The translations under genes and the position numbers were made by a program. From assembly GCF_001606025.1 (NCBI RefSeq), contig NZ_CP014945.1, forward strand, positions 744,001-808,000: a DNA stretch of 64,000 nt, read 5' to 3'. The notes below the pieces were generated by a model, which did not search any database, was not told the DNA's origin, and saw nothing but the letters and a program-made list of their open reading frames with translations. Below, in pieces: positions 54,807 to 64,000 of the stretch (positions are counted from its first letter, which is position 1; each line of letters opens with the position of its first letter). The stretch comes from Psychrobacter alimentarius. Lineage in GTDB: Bacteria; Pseudomonadota; Gammaproteobacteria; Pseudomonadales; Moraxellaceae.

Positions 54807-56840
54807 CTAGCGTTTGCCAAGTAGTGCTCGAATATTGGCCAAATATTCATCGGCTACTTTTGCTGGATCTTTGGTCGCTTGTTTCTTTTTGGCTTTGGCA
54901 GGCCAGTCGATATGATCTTCTGGCAGCTCTTCTAAGAAGCGAGACTCTGAGGTGACACGCATCTGACCACCGGCTCGGCGCTGAGTGGCTAAAGTCAGGG
55001 TTAGCTCGCGGCGAGCACGGGTGATACCGACATACATAAGACGACGCTCTTCTTCGATCGTCTCGCTCAAGATAGAATTACGGTGTGGCAGCATCTCTTC
55101 TTCAAGTCCCATGATGTAAACGTAATCAAACTCCAAACCTTTTGCCGCATGCAACGTCATCAGATTGACTTTATTGGTATTCTCTTCTTCTTGTTGCTGC
55201 TCTAGCATATCCAGCAAGACCAGCTTACGAATGATGGTGTCAATCGTTCGGTCTTCATCTTCTTCTGCACGATTGATCAATGACTGAATACTGGTGTACA
55301 GCATATCGATATTATCAATACGGTTTTTTTCTTGCTGCGGCGTTTTTGCATCGCTACGGACAAAATCAATATAACCTGTTTCATCGATCATTTGACGGAC
55401 GATAGGGACGGGGTCAGGATGTTGATCCAGCTCACGCGTATAGTGCTCGATAAACTCACCAAACTCTTTGATTGTGCCATACGCTTTTGATGGCAACACA
55501 TGTGCCAAACCAGCATGGGTACAAGAAGCCAGTAGCGAGATACTATGCTCTTGCGAAAACAAGCCAAGTTTCTCTAGCGTTGCTGGGCCCATACCACGCT
55601 TGGGAGTATTGATAATACGCAAAAATGCGCTGTCATCTTCTGGATTCAAAATTAGACGCAAGTAACCCATGATGTCTTTGATTTCACTACGCGCAAAGAA
55701 CGACTGACCACCCGATAATTTATAAGGCACTTGCAACTGGCGCAATTGTGCCTCTAGCATACGCGCCTGAAAATTACTGCGATACAAAACCGCATATTGC
55801 TCCCATTCGTTACCAAAACGCAGTTTGTGAGTGACAATTTCTTTGGCAACGCGCTCAGATTCATCATCGTCATTGCGGCAGTTAATGATGCGGATTTTTT
55901 CGCCTTGTCCTTTGTCCGACCACAGTTTTTTCTCAAACAAATGCTCATTATTAAGAATGACCGCATTCGCAGAGGTCAAAATACGCGTGGTTGAGCGATA
56001 GTTCTGCTCAAGCATGACGATTTTTAGTTTAGGAAAGTCCTCTTTTAGCAGCGCCATATTTTCAGGTTTGGCACCGCGCCATGCATAGATAGATTGATCA
56101 TCATCACCCACAACCGTAAACCGACCTTGTGGCCCAACCAAGTATTTAATCATTTCATACTGAGCCGTATTGGTATCTTGATACTCATCGACCAGCAGAT
56201 AGCGGATACGGTTTTGCCATTTGTCTCGCAGCTCTCTGTTTTCTCGTAGGATTTTTGTTGGTAATACAATCAAGTCATCAAAATCGACCGCATTATAAGC
56301 GCGCAGATTACGCTCGTATAAGGCATAGAGCGTCGCAAAAATCATATCTTCTGGGTCGTCTAACGTCTCCATAGCCTTATCTGGTTCAATCAAATCGTTT
56401 TTCCAATCAGAAATCATCTTGATCGCTTTACCAACCAACTCACGACTTTCAGCGCCACTTAAGTTGTCGCGCATCATCAGCTCCATCAGCAAACGCTTAC
56501 TGTCATCGCTGTCCATGATAGAGAAGTTGCCCTTTAGCGGGGTATGAATAAGCTCGTAGCGTAAGAACTGTAGACCAAATTGGTGAAAAGTAGAGACCGT
56601 CAAGCCGCGCATCTTTTCGCTTGGCAACAATTTGCTGACACGGGCTTTCATCTCACGTGCTGCTTTATTGGTAAAAGTCACAGCCGTGATGCGCTCAGCT
56701 GGCATGTTGCATTCTTCGATAAGGTAGGCAATCTTGCGCGTAATAACAGACGTCTTACCGGAACCTGCCCCTGCTAATACCAGCAATGGACCGGAGACGT
56801 AGAGCATGGCTTCTTGTTGTTTGGGATTCAGTTGACTCAT
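54807..56840 (-). CDS. rep: ATP-dependent DNA helicase Rep
   Basis: A 677-aa UvrD/Rep superfamily 1A 3'-5' helicase that clears proteins ahead of the replication fork. Helicase motifs are visible: Walker A GAGSGKTSV (residues 20-28), DEYQDTN, GDDDQSIYAWRGA, LEQNYRST, LMTLHAAKGLEFDYV and GITRARRELTLT. Length equals E. coli Rep (673 aa), and the sequence resembles Rep more than UvrD or PcrA. It is followed by mgtE 73 bp later. Confidence 0.95.
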   Translation of the reverse strand: MSQLNPKQQEAMLYVSGPLLVLAGAGSGKTSVITRKIAYLIEECNMPAERITAVTFTNKAAREMKARVSKLLPSEKMRGLTVSTFHQFGLQFLRYELIHTPLKGNFSIMDSDDSKRLLMELMMRDNLSGAESRELVGKAIKMISDWKNDLIEPDKAMETLDDPEDMIFATLYALYERNLRAYNAVDFDDLIVLPTKILRENRELRDKWQNRIRYLLVDEYQDTNTAQYEMIKYLVGPQGRFTVVGDDDQSIYAWRGAKPENMALLKEDFPKLKIVMLEQNYRSTTRILTSANAVILNNEHLFEKKLWSDKGQGEKIRIINCRNDDDESERVAKEIVTHKLRFGNEWEQYAVLYRSNFQARMLEAQLRQLQVPYKLSGGQSFFARSEIKDIMGYLRLILNPEDDSAFLRIINTPKRGMGPATLEKLGLFSQEHSISLLASCTHAGLAHVLPSKAYGTIKEFGEFIEHYTRELDQHPDPVPIVRQMIDETGYIDFVRSDAKTPQQEKNRIDNIDMLYTSIQSLINRAEEDEDRTIDTIIRKLVLLDMLEQQQEEENTNKVNLMTLHAAKGLEFDYVYIMGLEEEMLPHRNSILSETIEEERRLMYVGITRARRELTLTLATQRRAGGQMRVTSESRFLEELPEDHIDWPAKAKKKQATKDPAKVADEYLANIRALLGKR

Positions 56841-57651
56841 AACGTGACCTGTAAGACAAAGACTAAAAAGGATAGAGCGGAGAGCATCGTTTCAAAATGT
56901 AAAGATAAATATCGCGCATCTCATTAAAGTTGGCATTGGGATGACGGATTAATAAAAAATCTTATAGTAAAAGCAGCAGAAATTTTTGCTCAATAATATT
57001 TTTATAGTCATAAGATATTGAATTTAGGTGGGCTATTATAAAGCAAAAACCATGACTTTAGGGCACCAGTTGCGTACTGATATCAGGAGATTAGACAATA
57101 GATCAAGGTCTTATGAAGCGATGATATGAGCGACGAGTTAAAAGCATGGATTTGGAGTTAATATAAGGTAACGTCTATATCATAATTTATATGCAAAAAA
57201 ATACAGTTTTTTTGCATATAAAGTGACCGTTCAATACAGTTAAAAACTAGCTTTTAAGCGCCAAAATGCGTATAGTACGTAAATAATTTATGCCAGTTGT
57301 CACGTCATTATTAACCACGTGTAATGAGCTATTAAATCAATTAAATAAACTATCGGATATGATATTGATTTAATACGTTGATCTTACGTTGTTATGAGAT
57401 GCGTTAGATGACCAGCCATTTATCCGCGTGCGTACCGGAATATGTTTAGTTGGTCACGTCTGACATCGTCGTTGATAAGTCTGATAATTGGTTATTACCA
57501 GCACAGTACCTAAAATAGTTACTTAAATACAGTAGCTCAATGACAGTCGCTTTGTGTTTTCGTCTGCGTTATGCGTGTCGCTAGACGACCTTGAATAGGT
57601 CAGTACTTGCGCTGCGCTTAACACTCTATTGGGTGAGGAGCACGTATTATC
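56841..57651. other. Non-coding region upstream of nuoA
   Basis: This stretch of 811 bp between divergent rep and nuoA has no credible gene. It contains the perfect inverted repeat at 57186-57222. The rest presumably carries the rep and nuo promoters, which I could not locate with confidence. Confidence 0.6.
57186..57222. repeat. Perfect 16-bp inverted repeat upstream of nuo
   Basis: TTTATATGCAAAAAAA (57186-57201) is followed by a TACAG loop and its exact complement (57207-57222). A7 and T7 runs flank the loop. It may be a regulator dyad, a hairpin that terminates leader transcripts, or a structure in a long leader. It lies 430 bp from nuoA. Confidence 0.7.
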
Positions 57652-58275
57652 ATGTCTGCTTTTAATTGGTCAGCAGTTGCTTTTATTCTAGCCGCCATTG
57701 GGTTAGTTGTCTTTATGCTGGTCGTTCCGCGCTTACTTGGCGGACGTTCTCAGGGCTCACAAAAAGAAGAGATATTTGAAGCGGGTGTTGTCGGAGCTGG
57801 CAACGCCCGTATTCGTTTGTCTGCCAAATTCTATTTGGTGGCGATTTTCTTTGTTATCTTCGATCTAGAAGCCCTCTATCTTTATGCTTATGCCGTTTCG
57901 GTACGAGAAGCAGGCTGGCTTGGCTTCGCCGCTGCCACCGTGTTTATTACCATCTTAATCATCGGTTTGATATACGAGTTGAGTTTGGGGGCGATGAACT
58001 GGGCACCTGCTGATAAGCGTCGCAAAAAAGCACGTCTATATGCAGCGCCTGCTGGCTTCAATTTGGCAGATATCACAGGCTTTGATGGCGTTGATGAGTT
58101 GGTTGTTGATCCTACAGGTAAGATACCAGCACAGTCTTCTGGACAGATTAATGTCTCAAATAATATTGAGACCAATCGTCGTCACTTACAAAATATCGAT
58201 CATATTAATACCACAGGTAATGTTACTTCCGTGGATTTTGTATCGTCTGTGCCCCAAGATCACGTTGGACGCTAA
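57652..58275 (+). CDS. nuoA: NADH-quinone oxidoreductase subunit A
   Basis: A membrane subunit of complex I with three transmembrane helices in residues 5-112. The conserved core RLSAKFYLVAIFFVIFDLEALYLYAY is at residues 55-80. At 207 aa it exceeds E. coli NuoA (147 aa) by a hydrophilic C-terminal extension from about residue 120, rich in Asn, Asp and Val and without recognisable motif. The Cys usually found before the core loop (FECG in E. coli) is Ala here (FEAG). GTGAGGAGC precedes the ATG. It is the first nuo gene. Confidence 0.94.
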   Translation: MSAFNWSAVAFILAAIGLVVFMLVVPRLLGGRSQGSQKEEIFEAGVVGAGNARIRLSAKFYLVAIFFVIFDLEALYLYAYAVSVREAGWLGFAAATVFITILIIGLIYELSLGAMNWAPADKRRKKARLYAAPAGFNLADITGFDGVDELVVDPTGKIPAQSSGQINVSNNIETNRRHLQNIDHINTTGNVTSVDFVSSVPQDHVGR

Positions 58276-58292
58276 CTACTTTTGCCTGTCTT

Positions 58293-58318
58293 TGTCTAAG
58301 CTTCTAGTAGCTTGGACA
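58293..58318 (+). other. Hairpin between nuoA and nuoB
   Basis: TGTCTAAGCT pairs with AGCTTGGACA (one G-U) around a TCTAGT loop. It has no T-tract, so it is more likely an mRNA processing or stability element than a terminator. The rest of the 183-bp gap holds the nuoB ribosome site. Confidence 0.5.
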
Positions 58319-58458
58319 GATGGACGGTGAGGGTATGATCAAAAAATCCTGTTCGTATATTACATTTGTATTGATGACCATTTATTCATAAAAGAAGTTA
58401 AGGCAGTGGTGATGGCAAGATATTTGTCACGCTAGGCCTAATAAAAAGGTTGTATGTT

Positions 58459-59127
58459 ATGAAATACACATTAACAAAAGCCAACCCTGATGCAGATGTC
58501 TATCCTGCACAGACCAGTCAAACGGTCAATGATCCTATCGAAGACGAAGTCAATAAAAACGTCTTTATGGGTCGTCTAGAAGACCTCGTTCATTCGACAG
58601 CAAATTGGGGGCGCAAGCACTCATTATGGCCATTCAATTTTGGTACATCTTGCTGTTATGTCGAATACGCCACCACCTTAACGGCCGTTCACGATTTATC
58701 CCGCTTTGGGGCGGAAGTTATTCGTGCCTCGCCCCGTCAGGCAGACGTCATGATTGTGGCTGGTACTTGCTTTGTAAAAATGGCGCCTGTGATTCAGCGT
58801 CTATATGAGCAAATGCTTGAGCCAAAATGGGTGATTTCTATGGGTGCTTGTGCCAACTCAGGCGGTATGTATGATATTTATTCTGTCGTGCAAGGCGTTG
58901 ATAAAATTATTCCAGTGGATGTTTATGTGCCAGGCTGCCCACCGCGTCCAGAGGCCTTGATTCAAGGTCTAATGTTGCTACAAGAGTCCATCACCAAAGA
59001 GCGTCGTCCGTTGGGTATTCATGTCAACGAGCAGGGTATTTATCAGCCTCAAATGACGCCTGAACGTGACCGTAAGCAAGCAGATCGTATCGCGGTCAAA
59101 AACTTACGCAGCCCAGACAGTATTTAG
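58459..59127 (+). CDS. nuoB: NADH-quinone oxidoreductase subunit B
   Basis: A 222-aa peripheral-arm subunit that carries the terminal 4Fe-4S cluster N2. Cluster ligands are visible in [11 protein letters not shown] (two adjacent Cys), AGTCF and PGCPPRPEA. The ATG at 58459 is chosen since AAGG lies 9 bp upstream. A TTG three codons earlier is less likely. It works with nuoCD at the quinone site. Confidence 0.97.
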   Translation: MKYTLTKANPDADVYPAQTSQTVNDPIEDEVNKNVFMGRLEDLVHSTANWGRKHSLWPFNFGTSCCYVEYATTLTAVHDLSRFGAEVIRASPRQADVMIVAGTCFVKMAPVIQRLYEQMLEPKWVISMGACANSGGMYDIYSVVQGVDKIIPVDVYVPGCPPRPEALIQGLMLLQESITKERRPLGIHVNEQGIYQPQMTPERDRKQADRIAVKNLRSPDSI

Positions 59128-59200
59128 TCATCTGGTATTGAGCAAGTAAATTGCCTCAATAATAAACAATCACTAGAAGGGCTAGTACGCTTACGCTCAT

Positions 59201-59240
59201 CATAGTTCGGTTATGATTAACATAGTTCAGTTATGATTAA
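59201..59240. repeat. 20-bp tandem direct repeat before nuoCD
   Basis: CATAGTTCGGTTATGATTAA is followed at once by a copy with one change (A for G at position 10). It ends 18 bp before the nuoCD start and next to its ribosome site (GAAGGA), so it lies in the intercistronic leader. Confidence 0.85.
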
Positions 59241-59258
59241 TGAAGGAATATATCATTC

Positions 59259-61034
59259 ATGGTCACGGTAGTCGAAAACATAGATCCTAAGATTAAGCCT
59301 GTCCCAGCCGTTATCACAGAGCTGGAGCAGAAGTATGCTGGCAAGTTTGTGATACAGCACACTGTGGATGAGATTCCAACGGTTTGGGTGGCTCGCGCTG
59401 ATTTGCTCGATGTGCTTTTATTCTTGCGTAAGCTTCCTAAGCCTTACGTCATGCTGTTTGATTTATCAGCGATAGATGAGCGCCTGCGCCAGCATCGCGG
59501 GGGCATGCCGGACAGTGACTTTACGGTGTTTTATCACCTGATGTCACTTGAGCGCAATAGTGACGTACGCATCAAAGTAGCATTGAGTGAAGAAGATCTC
59601 AATGTGCCTAGTGCTACCCAGATTTGGCCCAATGCCAACTGGTACGAGCGCGAAGTGTGGGACATGTTTGGTATCGTCTTTACAGGTCATCCGCATTTGA
59701 CGCGTATTTTATTGCCAAAATATTGGGAAGGTCATCCTTTGCGTAAAGAGTACCATGCGCGCGCGACTGAATTTACCCCATACTTCCTGAACACTGCCAA
59801 GCAACAATATGAGCAAGAGAACCTACGTTTTGTGCCAGAAGAATGGGGCATGAAACGCTCAGGTCGTGATGAAGACTTTATGTTCTTGAACATCGGTCCT
59901 AACCATCCCTCGGCTCACGGTGCTTTTCGTTTGGTACTACAGCTTGATGGCGAAGAAGTGGTTGATTGTATTCCTGATATCGGCTATCACCATCGCGGTG
60001 CAGAGAAAATGGCTGAGCGTCAAACCTGGCACTCATTTATTCCTTATACCGATCGAATTGATTATCTCGGCGGCGTGATGAATGAGCTACCGTACATCAT
60101 GTCGGTCGAAAAGCTAGCAGGTATCACGATTCCGCCTCGCGCTGAAACCATACGTGTGATGATGAGCGAGTTTTTCCGCATCACTAATAACTTACTCTAT
60201 GTCGGTACGTTCATTCAGGATGCTGGCGGTATGACGCCAGTATTCTATATGTTTACCGATCGTCAAAAAGCGTATGACGTCATCGAAGCTGTGACGGGCT
60301 ATCGTATGCACCCAGCATGGTTCCGTATTGGCGGTACAGCAGCTGACTTGCCACGCGGCTGGCAGCGATTGGTTCGTGAGTTTTTGGACTGGATGCCAAA
60401 ACGTTTGGATGAGTATGTCAAAGCCGCTCTACAAAACAGTGTATTAAAAGGTCGTACCCAAGGCGTGGCGCAATACAATGCCAAACAAGCATTGGCGTGG
60501 GGCGTGACGGGTGCTGGCTTGCGTGCAACGGGTTTGGATTTTGATCTGCGTAAAGCACGTCCATATATGGGCTACGAGAATTACGACTTTGAAATACCCG
60601 TAGGCTATAACGGTGATGCTTATGACCGCTGTATGGTAAAAGTCGAGGAGATGCGTCAGTCACTGCGCATCATTCGCCAATGTATGGATAATATGCCACA
60701 AGGTCCTTATAAAGCCGACCATCCACTCGCTGTGCCACCACCAAAAGACCGTACACTGAACGACATTGAAACATTAATCAATCACTTTATCTCGGTATCG
60801 TGGGGTCCTGTGATGCCAGCGGGCGAGTGCGCAACGATTGTAGAGGCGACCAAAGGTCTGAACAGCTATTACATTACATCAGACAAGGCTACCATGAGCT
60901 ACCGTACCCGTATTCGTACGCCGACATTTGCACATTTGCAGCAGATGCCATCGGTGATTAATGGCTCGCTGGTATCTGATGCCATTATGTATTTGGCATC
61001 GATTGATATCGTGATGGCAGATTGTGATCGCTAA
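59259..61034 (+). CDS. nuoCD: NADH-quinone oxidoreductase subunits C and D (fused)
   Basis: A 591-aa fusion of the 30-kDa NuoC (about residues 1-185, with [23 protein letters not shown] and the HPLRKEY segment) and the 49-kDa NuoD (from about 205, with [22 protein letters not shown] and [15 protein letters not shown]). The D part ends in the conserved [11 protein letters not shown]. It forms the quinone-binding pocket with NuoB. The fusion is the normal state in many gammaproteobacteria, including E. coli. Confidence 0.97.
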   Translation: MVTVVENIDPKIKPVPAVITELEQKYAGKFVIQHTVDEIPTVWVARADLLDVLLFLRKLPKPYVMLFDLSAIDERLRQHRGGMPDSDFTVFYHLMSLERNSDVRIKVALSEEDLNVPSATQIWPNANWYEREVWDMFGIVFTGHPHLTRILLPKYWEGHPLRKEYHARATEFTPYFLNTAKQQYEQENLRFVPEEWGMKRSGRDEDFMFLNIGPNHPSAHGAFRLVLQLDGEEVVDCIPDIGYHHRGAEKMAERQTWHSFIPYTDRIDYLGGVMNELPYIMSVEKLAGITIPPRAETIRVMMSEFFRITNNLLYVGTFIQDAGGMTPVFYMFTDRQKAYDVIEAVTGYRMHPAWFRIGGTAADLPRGWQRLVREFLDWMPKRLDEYVKAALQNSVLKGRTQGVAQYNAKQALAWGVTGAGLRATGLDFDLRKARPYMGYENYDFEIPVGYNGDAYDRCMVKVEEMRQSLRIIRQCMDNMPQGPYKADHPLAVPPPKDRTLNDIETLINHFISVSWGPVMPAGECATIVEATKGLNSYYITSDKATMSYRTRIRTPTFAHLQQMPSVINGSLVSDAIMYLASIDIVMADCDR

Positions 61035-61170
61035 TATATTTCATTGAAATCGTAGTTATCTGACACAGTTTGCTAAGTATTGTAGTTAATAAATAAAGTC
61101 TATCATTATCAAAAAGATACGTTAATCCATATATTGCCGCCGAATGGCACACCAAAATGCAGTCATATTT

Positions 61171-61203
61171 CAAGACAGTGACAGAATTCATAACACTGTC
61201 TTG
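61171..61203 (+). other. Hairpin between nuoCD and nuoE
   Basis: CAAGACAGTG pairs perfectly with CACTGTCTTG around a 13-nt loop in the 211-bp gap. It is followed by few T's. It may be an mRNA processing site, a pause, or a partial attenuator. It is the only structure seen in the gap. Confidence 0.55.
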
Positions 61204-61245
61204 GTTAAGAGATGGAGCATGATGAGTGAGGAAAGATAGAAGATT

Positions 61246-61755
61246 ATGAAAATTGTTTCCGACAAAATGCCAAAAGTAGATGTGGCAAGTATCCTCACCG
61301 CTGAGGAGATTGCTGCTATTCATGAATTTATGCACCATTATCCGCAGGCGCGTGCAGCCTCATTGGATGCGCTAAAAATAGTACAAAAGCGCAATGGCTG
61401 GGTGGATGATGCGCAAGTCAATGCCATTGCCAATATCCTAGATATTCCGATGTCAGATATGGATGGAGTCGCAACTTTCTTTAACCGTATTTATCGTCAG
61501 CCTGTTGGTCGTCACGTGATTCTTATCTGTGATTCAGTCGCTTGTTATCTGACTGGCTATGAGGCGCTATCGGCTGAAATAAGAGCGCAGCTAGGTATCG
61601 AGTATGGACAGACGACCACTGATGGTCGTTTTACGCTATTGCCGATTTGCTGTCTGGGTAATTGTGACAAAGGCCCTGCCGTCTTGATTGATGAAGATAC
61701 TTATGGCCCTGTTCAGCCCACCGAGGTCGCGCAATTATTGGAGCTATACGCATGA
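61246..61755 (+). CDS. nuoE: NADH-quinone oxidoreductase subunit E
   Basis: A 169-aa thioredoxin-like subunit that binds the 2Fe-2S cluster N1a with four Cys, two in [13 protein letters not shown] and two in [14 protein letters not shown]. It joins NuoF and NuoG to form the NADH-oxidising module. The start has a GAGGAAAG site at some distance. An internal ATG (MPKVDV) is possible. The stop overlaps nuoF (ATGA). Confidence 0.96.
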   Translation: MKIVSDKMPKVDVASILTAEEIAAIHEFMHHYPQARAASLDALKIVQKRNGWVDDAQVNAIANILDIPMSDMDGVATFFNRIYRQPVGRHVILICDSVACYLTGYEALSAEIRAQLGIEYGQTTTDGRFTLLPICCLGNCDKGPAVLIDEDTYGPVQPTEVAQLLELYA

Positions 61756-63176
61756 GTTTAACGATTTCAGAGCAGATTGCTCGTCGCGGTCAAGGCAAAG
61801 CACCCAGTCAGCTTAACGAACAGCGCGTTCCAATTTATGGTGATAAAGCAACCGCGACTAGCGAAACCAGACCCTTAACCTGGCGTTTGGCACATCATGA
61901 TGCCGTGCTTGATTTGGCTACTTATGAATCTCTAAAAGGCTTTACTGGTTTAAAAGAAGCACTATCTAAATCACCTAAAGACGTTGGCAACATGATTAAA
62001 GCTGCTAATGTCCGCGGACGTGGTGGTGCTGGTTTTAACGCAGGTTTGAAGTGGATGTTTATGTCGCCTCCTGATGGTTTGCCTCGCTATCTTATTTGTA
62101 ATGCTGATGAGATGGAGCCGGGCACGTTTAAAGACCGTTTGCTCATGGAACGCCTACCGTTTCAATTGATTGAAGGCATGCTTATCACAGCGCATGCAAT
62201 CGGTGCGACCGACGGTTATATCTTTATCCGCGGTGAGTATATCGTGGCCGCTGAGCGTTTGGTTGCCGCGATTAATGAATGCTTAGCTAACAACCTGATG
62301 GGCAATAACATTTTAGGCTCTGACTTTAGCTTTAATCTTCATGTGCATACAGGCGCTGGACGCTATATCTGCGGTGAAGAGACGGCACTGATTAATTGTC
62401 TAGAAGGCCGTCGCGCTAATCCGCGTACCAAACCGCCATTTCCACAAATCTCTGGCGCATGGGGTCGTCCAACGGTTGTCAACAACGTTGAGACCTTATG
62501 CAATATGCCAGCCATTTTGAATCATGGGGTTGACTGGTATCAGTCATTGGCCAACATTAAAGGTACCAGTAAAACACCAGGCACTAAACTATTTGGTTGT
62601 TCAGGCTTGGTCAATGATCCTGGTCTGTGGGAGCTGCCTTTTGGTTATACAGCTCGCGAGATTATTGAAGAGTTGGCTGGTGGTATGAAAGACGGCAAAA
62701 CGCTTAAAGCTTGGCTACCAGGCGGCGCATCAACAGATTTCTTGACAGCAGATCATTTGGATGTGGTTGTCGATTTTGACTCGATTCAAGAAGCAGGTAG
62801 CCGTATGGGTACGGGTCTTATTATGGTCGTCGATGAAGCACAAGACATGGTGCCATTATTGCGTAATCTTGAGATTTTCTTTCAACGCGAATCTTGTGGT
62901 TGGTGTACACCATGCCGCGATGGTTTGCCGTGGGGCGTCAAATTGCTGACTGCTATTAATGATGGTGAAGGGCAGTTGGGCGACGTAGAAAAACTAGAAG
63001 GTCTGACGCGTGACTTGTGGATTGGTAAAACATTCTGTGCCCATGCTCCAGGTGCGATGGAACCACTCATGAGTGCGATTAAATATTTCCGTCCTGAATT
63101 TGATCAAAAAATTGCTCAGGCGGTTGGTGTAGATGTCATTGATGCTGCAGCCAATCAACAGCCAGTAGCGAAATAA
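61752..63176 (+). CDS. nuoF: NADH-quinone oxidoreductase subunit F
   Basis: The 474-aa flavin subunit that oxidises NADH through FMN and holds cluster N3. The NADH/FMN glycine loop is [14 protein letters not shown] (around residues 88-101), [14 protein letters not shown] follows, and cluster ligands are in [11 protein letters not shown] plus a later [24 protein letters not shown] is also typical. Its start overlaps the nuoE stop, and nuoG follows 10 bp after its stop. Confidence 0.97.
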   Translation: MSLTISEQIARRGQGKAPSQLNEQRVPIYGDKATATSETRPLTWRLAHHDAVLDLATYESLKGFTGLKEALSKSPKDVGNMIKAANVRGRGGAGFNAGLKWMFMSPPDGLPRYLICNADEMEPGTFKDRLLMERLPFQLIEGMLITAHAIGATDGYIFIRGEYIVAAERLVAAINECLANNLMGNNILGSDFSFNLHVHTGAGRYICGEETALINCLEGRRANPRTKPPFPQISGAWGRPTVVNNVETLCNMPAILNHGVDWYQSLANIKGTSKTPGTKLFGCSGLVNDPGLWELPFGYTAREIIEELAGGMKDGKTLKAWLPGGASTDFLTADHLDVVVDFDSIQEAGSRMGTGLIMVVDEAQDMVPLLRNLEIFFQRESCGWCTPCRDGLPWGVKLLTAINDGEGQLGDVEKLEGLTRDLWIGKTFCAHAPGAMEPLMSAIKYFRPEFDQKIAQAVGVDVIDAAANQQPVAK

Positions 63177-63186
63177 GGAGAGCGGC

Positions 63187-64000
63187 ATGGCAGTCATACA
63201 TATTGATGGAACCACTGTCGAAGTAGATAGTAGCGATAACTTGCTACAAGCGTGTTTGTCTCTTGGCATTGATGTGCCATATTTTTGTTATCATCCCGCC
63301 CTCGGCTCAGTAGGATCATGCCGCCAGTGTGCGGTTAAACAATATCAAAATAAAGAAGATATGGAAGCAGGTCGTGGTCGCCTAGTGATGTCATGTATGG
63401 TGGCACCTGGTGATGATATGTATATTTCGGTCACCGATGATGAAGCCAAAGCCTTCCGTAAGTCGATGGTTGAGTTACTCATGACCAACCACCCGCATGA
63501 CTGTCCTACCTGTGAAGAAGGAGGGCATTGTCACTTGCAGGACATGACTTACATGTCAGGTCACAGCCGTCGTCGCTATCGTTTTACCAAACGTACGCAT
63601 CACAACCAAGAGCTTGGGCCGTTTATTGCTCATGAAATGAACCGTTGTATCGCTTGCTATCGCTGTGTTCGCTTTTATAAGGATTATGCAGGTGGTGAGG
63701 ATTTGGGCGTTTATGGCTCAAACAACCGTGTCTATTTTGGTCGCGATAAAGATGGTCAGTTTGAAAGCGAGTTTTCAGGCAACTTAACTGAAGTATGCCC
63801 AACGGGCGTCTTTACGGATAAGACGCATTCTGAGCGCTACAATCGTAAGTGGGACATGCAGTATGCACCAAGCATCTGTCATGGCTGCTCAGCGGGCTGT
63901 AACACCTCGCCAGGTGAGCGTTATGGTGAATTGCGCCGTATCGAAAACCGTTATAACGGTGAAGTAAACCGTTATTTCTTATGCGATCGTGGTCGCTTTG
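63187..64000 (+). CDS. nuoG: NADH-quinone oxidoreductase subunit G (cut by window end)
   Basis: The first 271 codons are visible, and the gene runs off the right edge. The ATG at 63187 has AAGGAG upstream. It has an N-terminal 2Fe-2S ferredoxin domain (Cys in [17 protein letters not shown] and a later SCMV). Next is the His-Cys 4Fe-4S ([16 protein letters not shown]), a [13 protein letters not shown] cluster loop, and the start of the molybdopterin-like domain with its own cluster (CHGCSAGCN). It follows nuoF closely as the electron wire from NADH to NuoI. E. coli NuoG is about 908 aa, so more than half lies beyond the window. Confidence 0.96.
   Translation, partial: MAVIHIDGTTVEVDSSDNLLQACLSLGIDVPYFCYHPALGSVGSCRQCAVKQYQNKEDMEAGRGRLVMSCMVAPGDDMYISVTDDEAKAFRKSMVELLMTNHPHDCPTCEEGGHCHLQDMTYMSGHSRRRYRFTKRTHHNQELGPFIAHEMNRCIACYRCVRFYKDYAGGEDLGVYGSNNRVYFGRDKDGQFESEFSGNLTEVCPTGVFTDKTHSERYNRKWDMQYAPSICHGCSAGCNTSPGERYGELRRIENRYNGEVNRYFLCDRGRF

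Noticed and set aside
60985..61338. Minus-strand frame of 117 codons across the nuoCD-nuoE gap
   Set aside because: It overlaps the coding ends of both nuo genes and has no recognisable domain.

Overview
The window looks like a chromosomal segment of a gammaproteobacterium of the Moraxellaceae, most probably Psychrobacter. This rests on the 16S rRNA variable regions as I recognise them, the fused nuoCD gene, the leuS-lptE-holA and dut-phosphomannomutase-argB groupings, and the moderate, AT-leaning base composition. No database search was possible, so the genus is an inference.

Layout. 1-5.7 kb: groL, then an Lrp/AsnC regulator divergent from a DMT exporter and a class I aminotransferase, then yaaA. 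6-9.2 kb: the split proton-translocating transhydrogenase (pntAA-pntAB-pntB), preceded by a short leader that ends in an intrinsic terminator. 9.2-15.3 kb: small housekeeping and unknown genes, with iscX, dapE, a 2OG-Fe(II) oxygenase, rlmJ and pssA. 16.2-21.6 kb: the cytochrome bo3 quinol oxidase operon cyoABCDE, behind a 0.9 kb non-coding region. 22-27.7 kb: a complete rRNA operon (two promoters, 16S, tRNA-Ile, tRNA-Ala, 23S, 5S, terminator) with recognisable processing stems for both large rRNAs.

28-33 kb: an accessory stretch of small genes (DCC oxidoreductase, DoxX-like, P-loop kinase, VOC, GFA). It ends in the most unusual block of the window. That block holds a TIGR02391-like protein with an R-x4-H (HEPN-type) motif, a protein joining a TIR/deoxyribosyltransferase-like domain to a PD-(D/E)xK nuclease domain, and a separate small PD-(D/E)xK nuclease whose domain is visibly homologous to the fused one. 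I propose this as a candidate anti-phage or nucleic-acid-targeting system. 33.4-39.6 kb: OsmC, a flavodoxin-like protein, a DUF938 methyltransferase, a dienelactone hydrolase, a large HPII-type catalase and an MBL-fold hydrolase. 39.6-39.9 kb: two tRNA-Lys genes in a tandem duplication.

40-57 kb: mostly minus-strand core genes: macA-macB, holA, lptE, leuS, argB, phosphomannomutase/phosphoglucomutase, dut, mgtE and rep. A Spx/ArsC-like protein and a small exported protein sit among them on the plus strand. 57.6-64 kb: the nuo (complex I) operon from nuoA to nuoG, with nuoG cut by the window end. An 0.8 kb non-coding region precedes it, and hairpins or a short tandem repeat lie between its first genes.

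Functionally, the window supplies the two ends of an aerobic respiratory chain (NADH dehydrogenase I and bo3 quinol oxidase), NADPH supply through transhydrogenase, peroxide defence (YaaA, KatE, OsmC), and central steps of lysine, arginine, phospholipid and LPS biogenesis, replication and translation.
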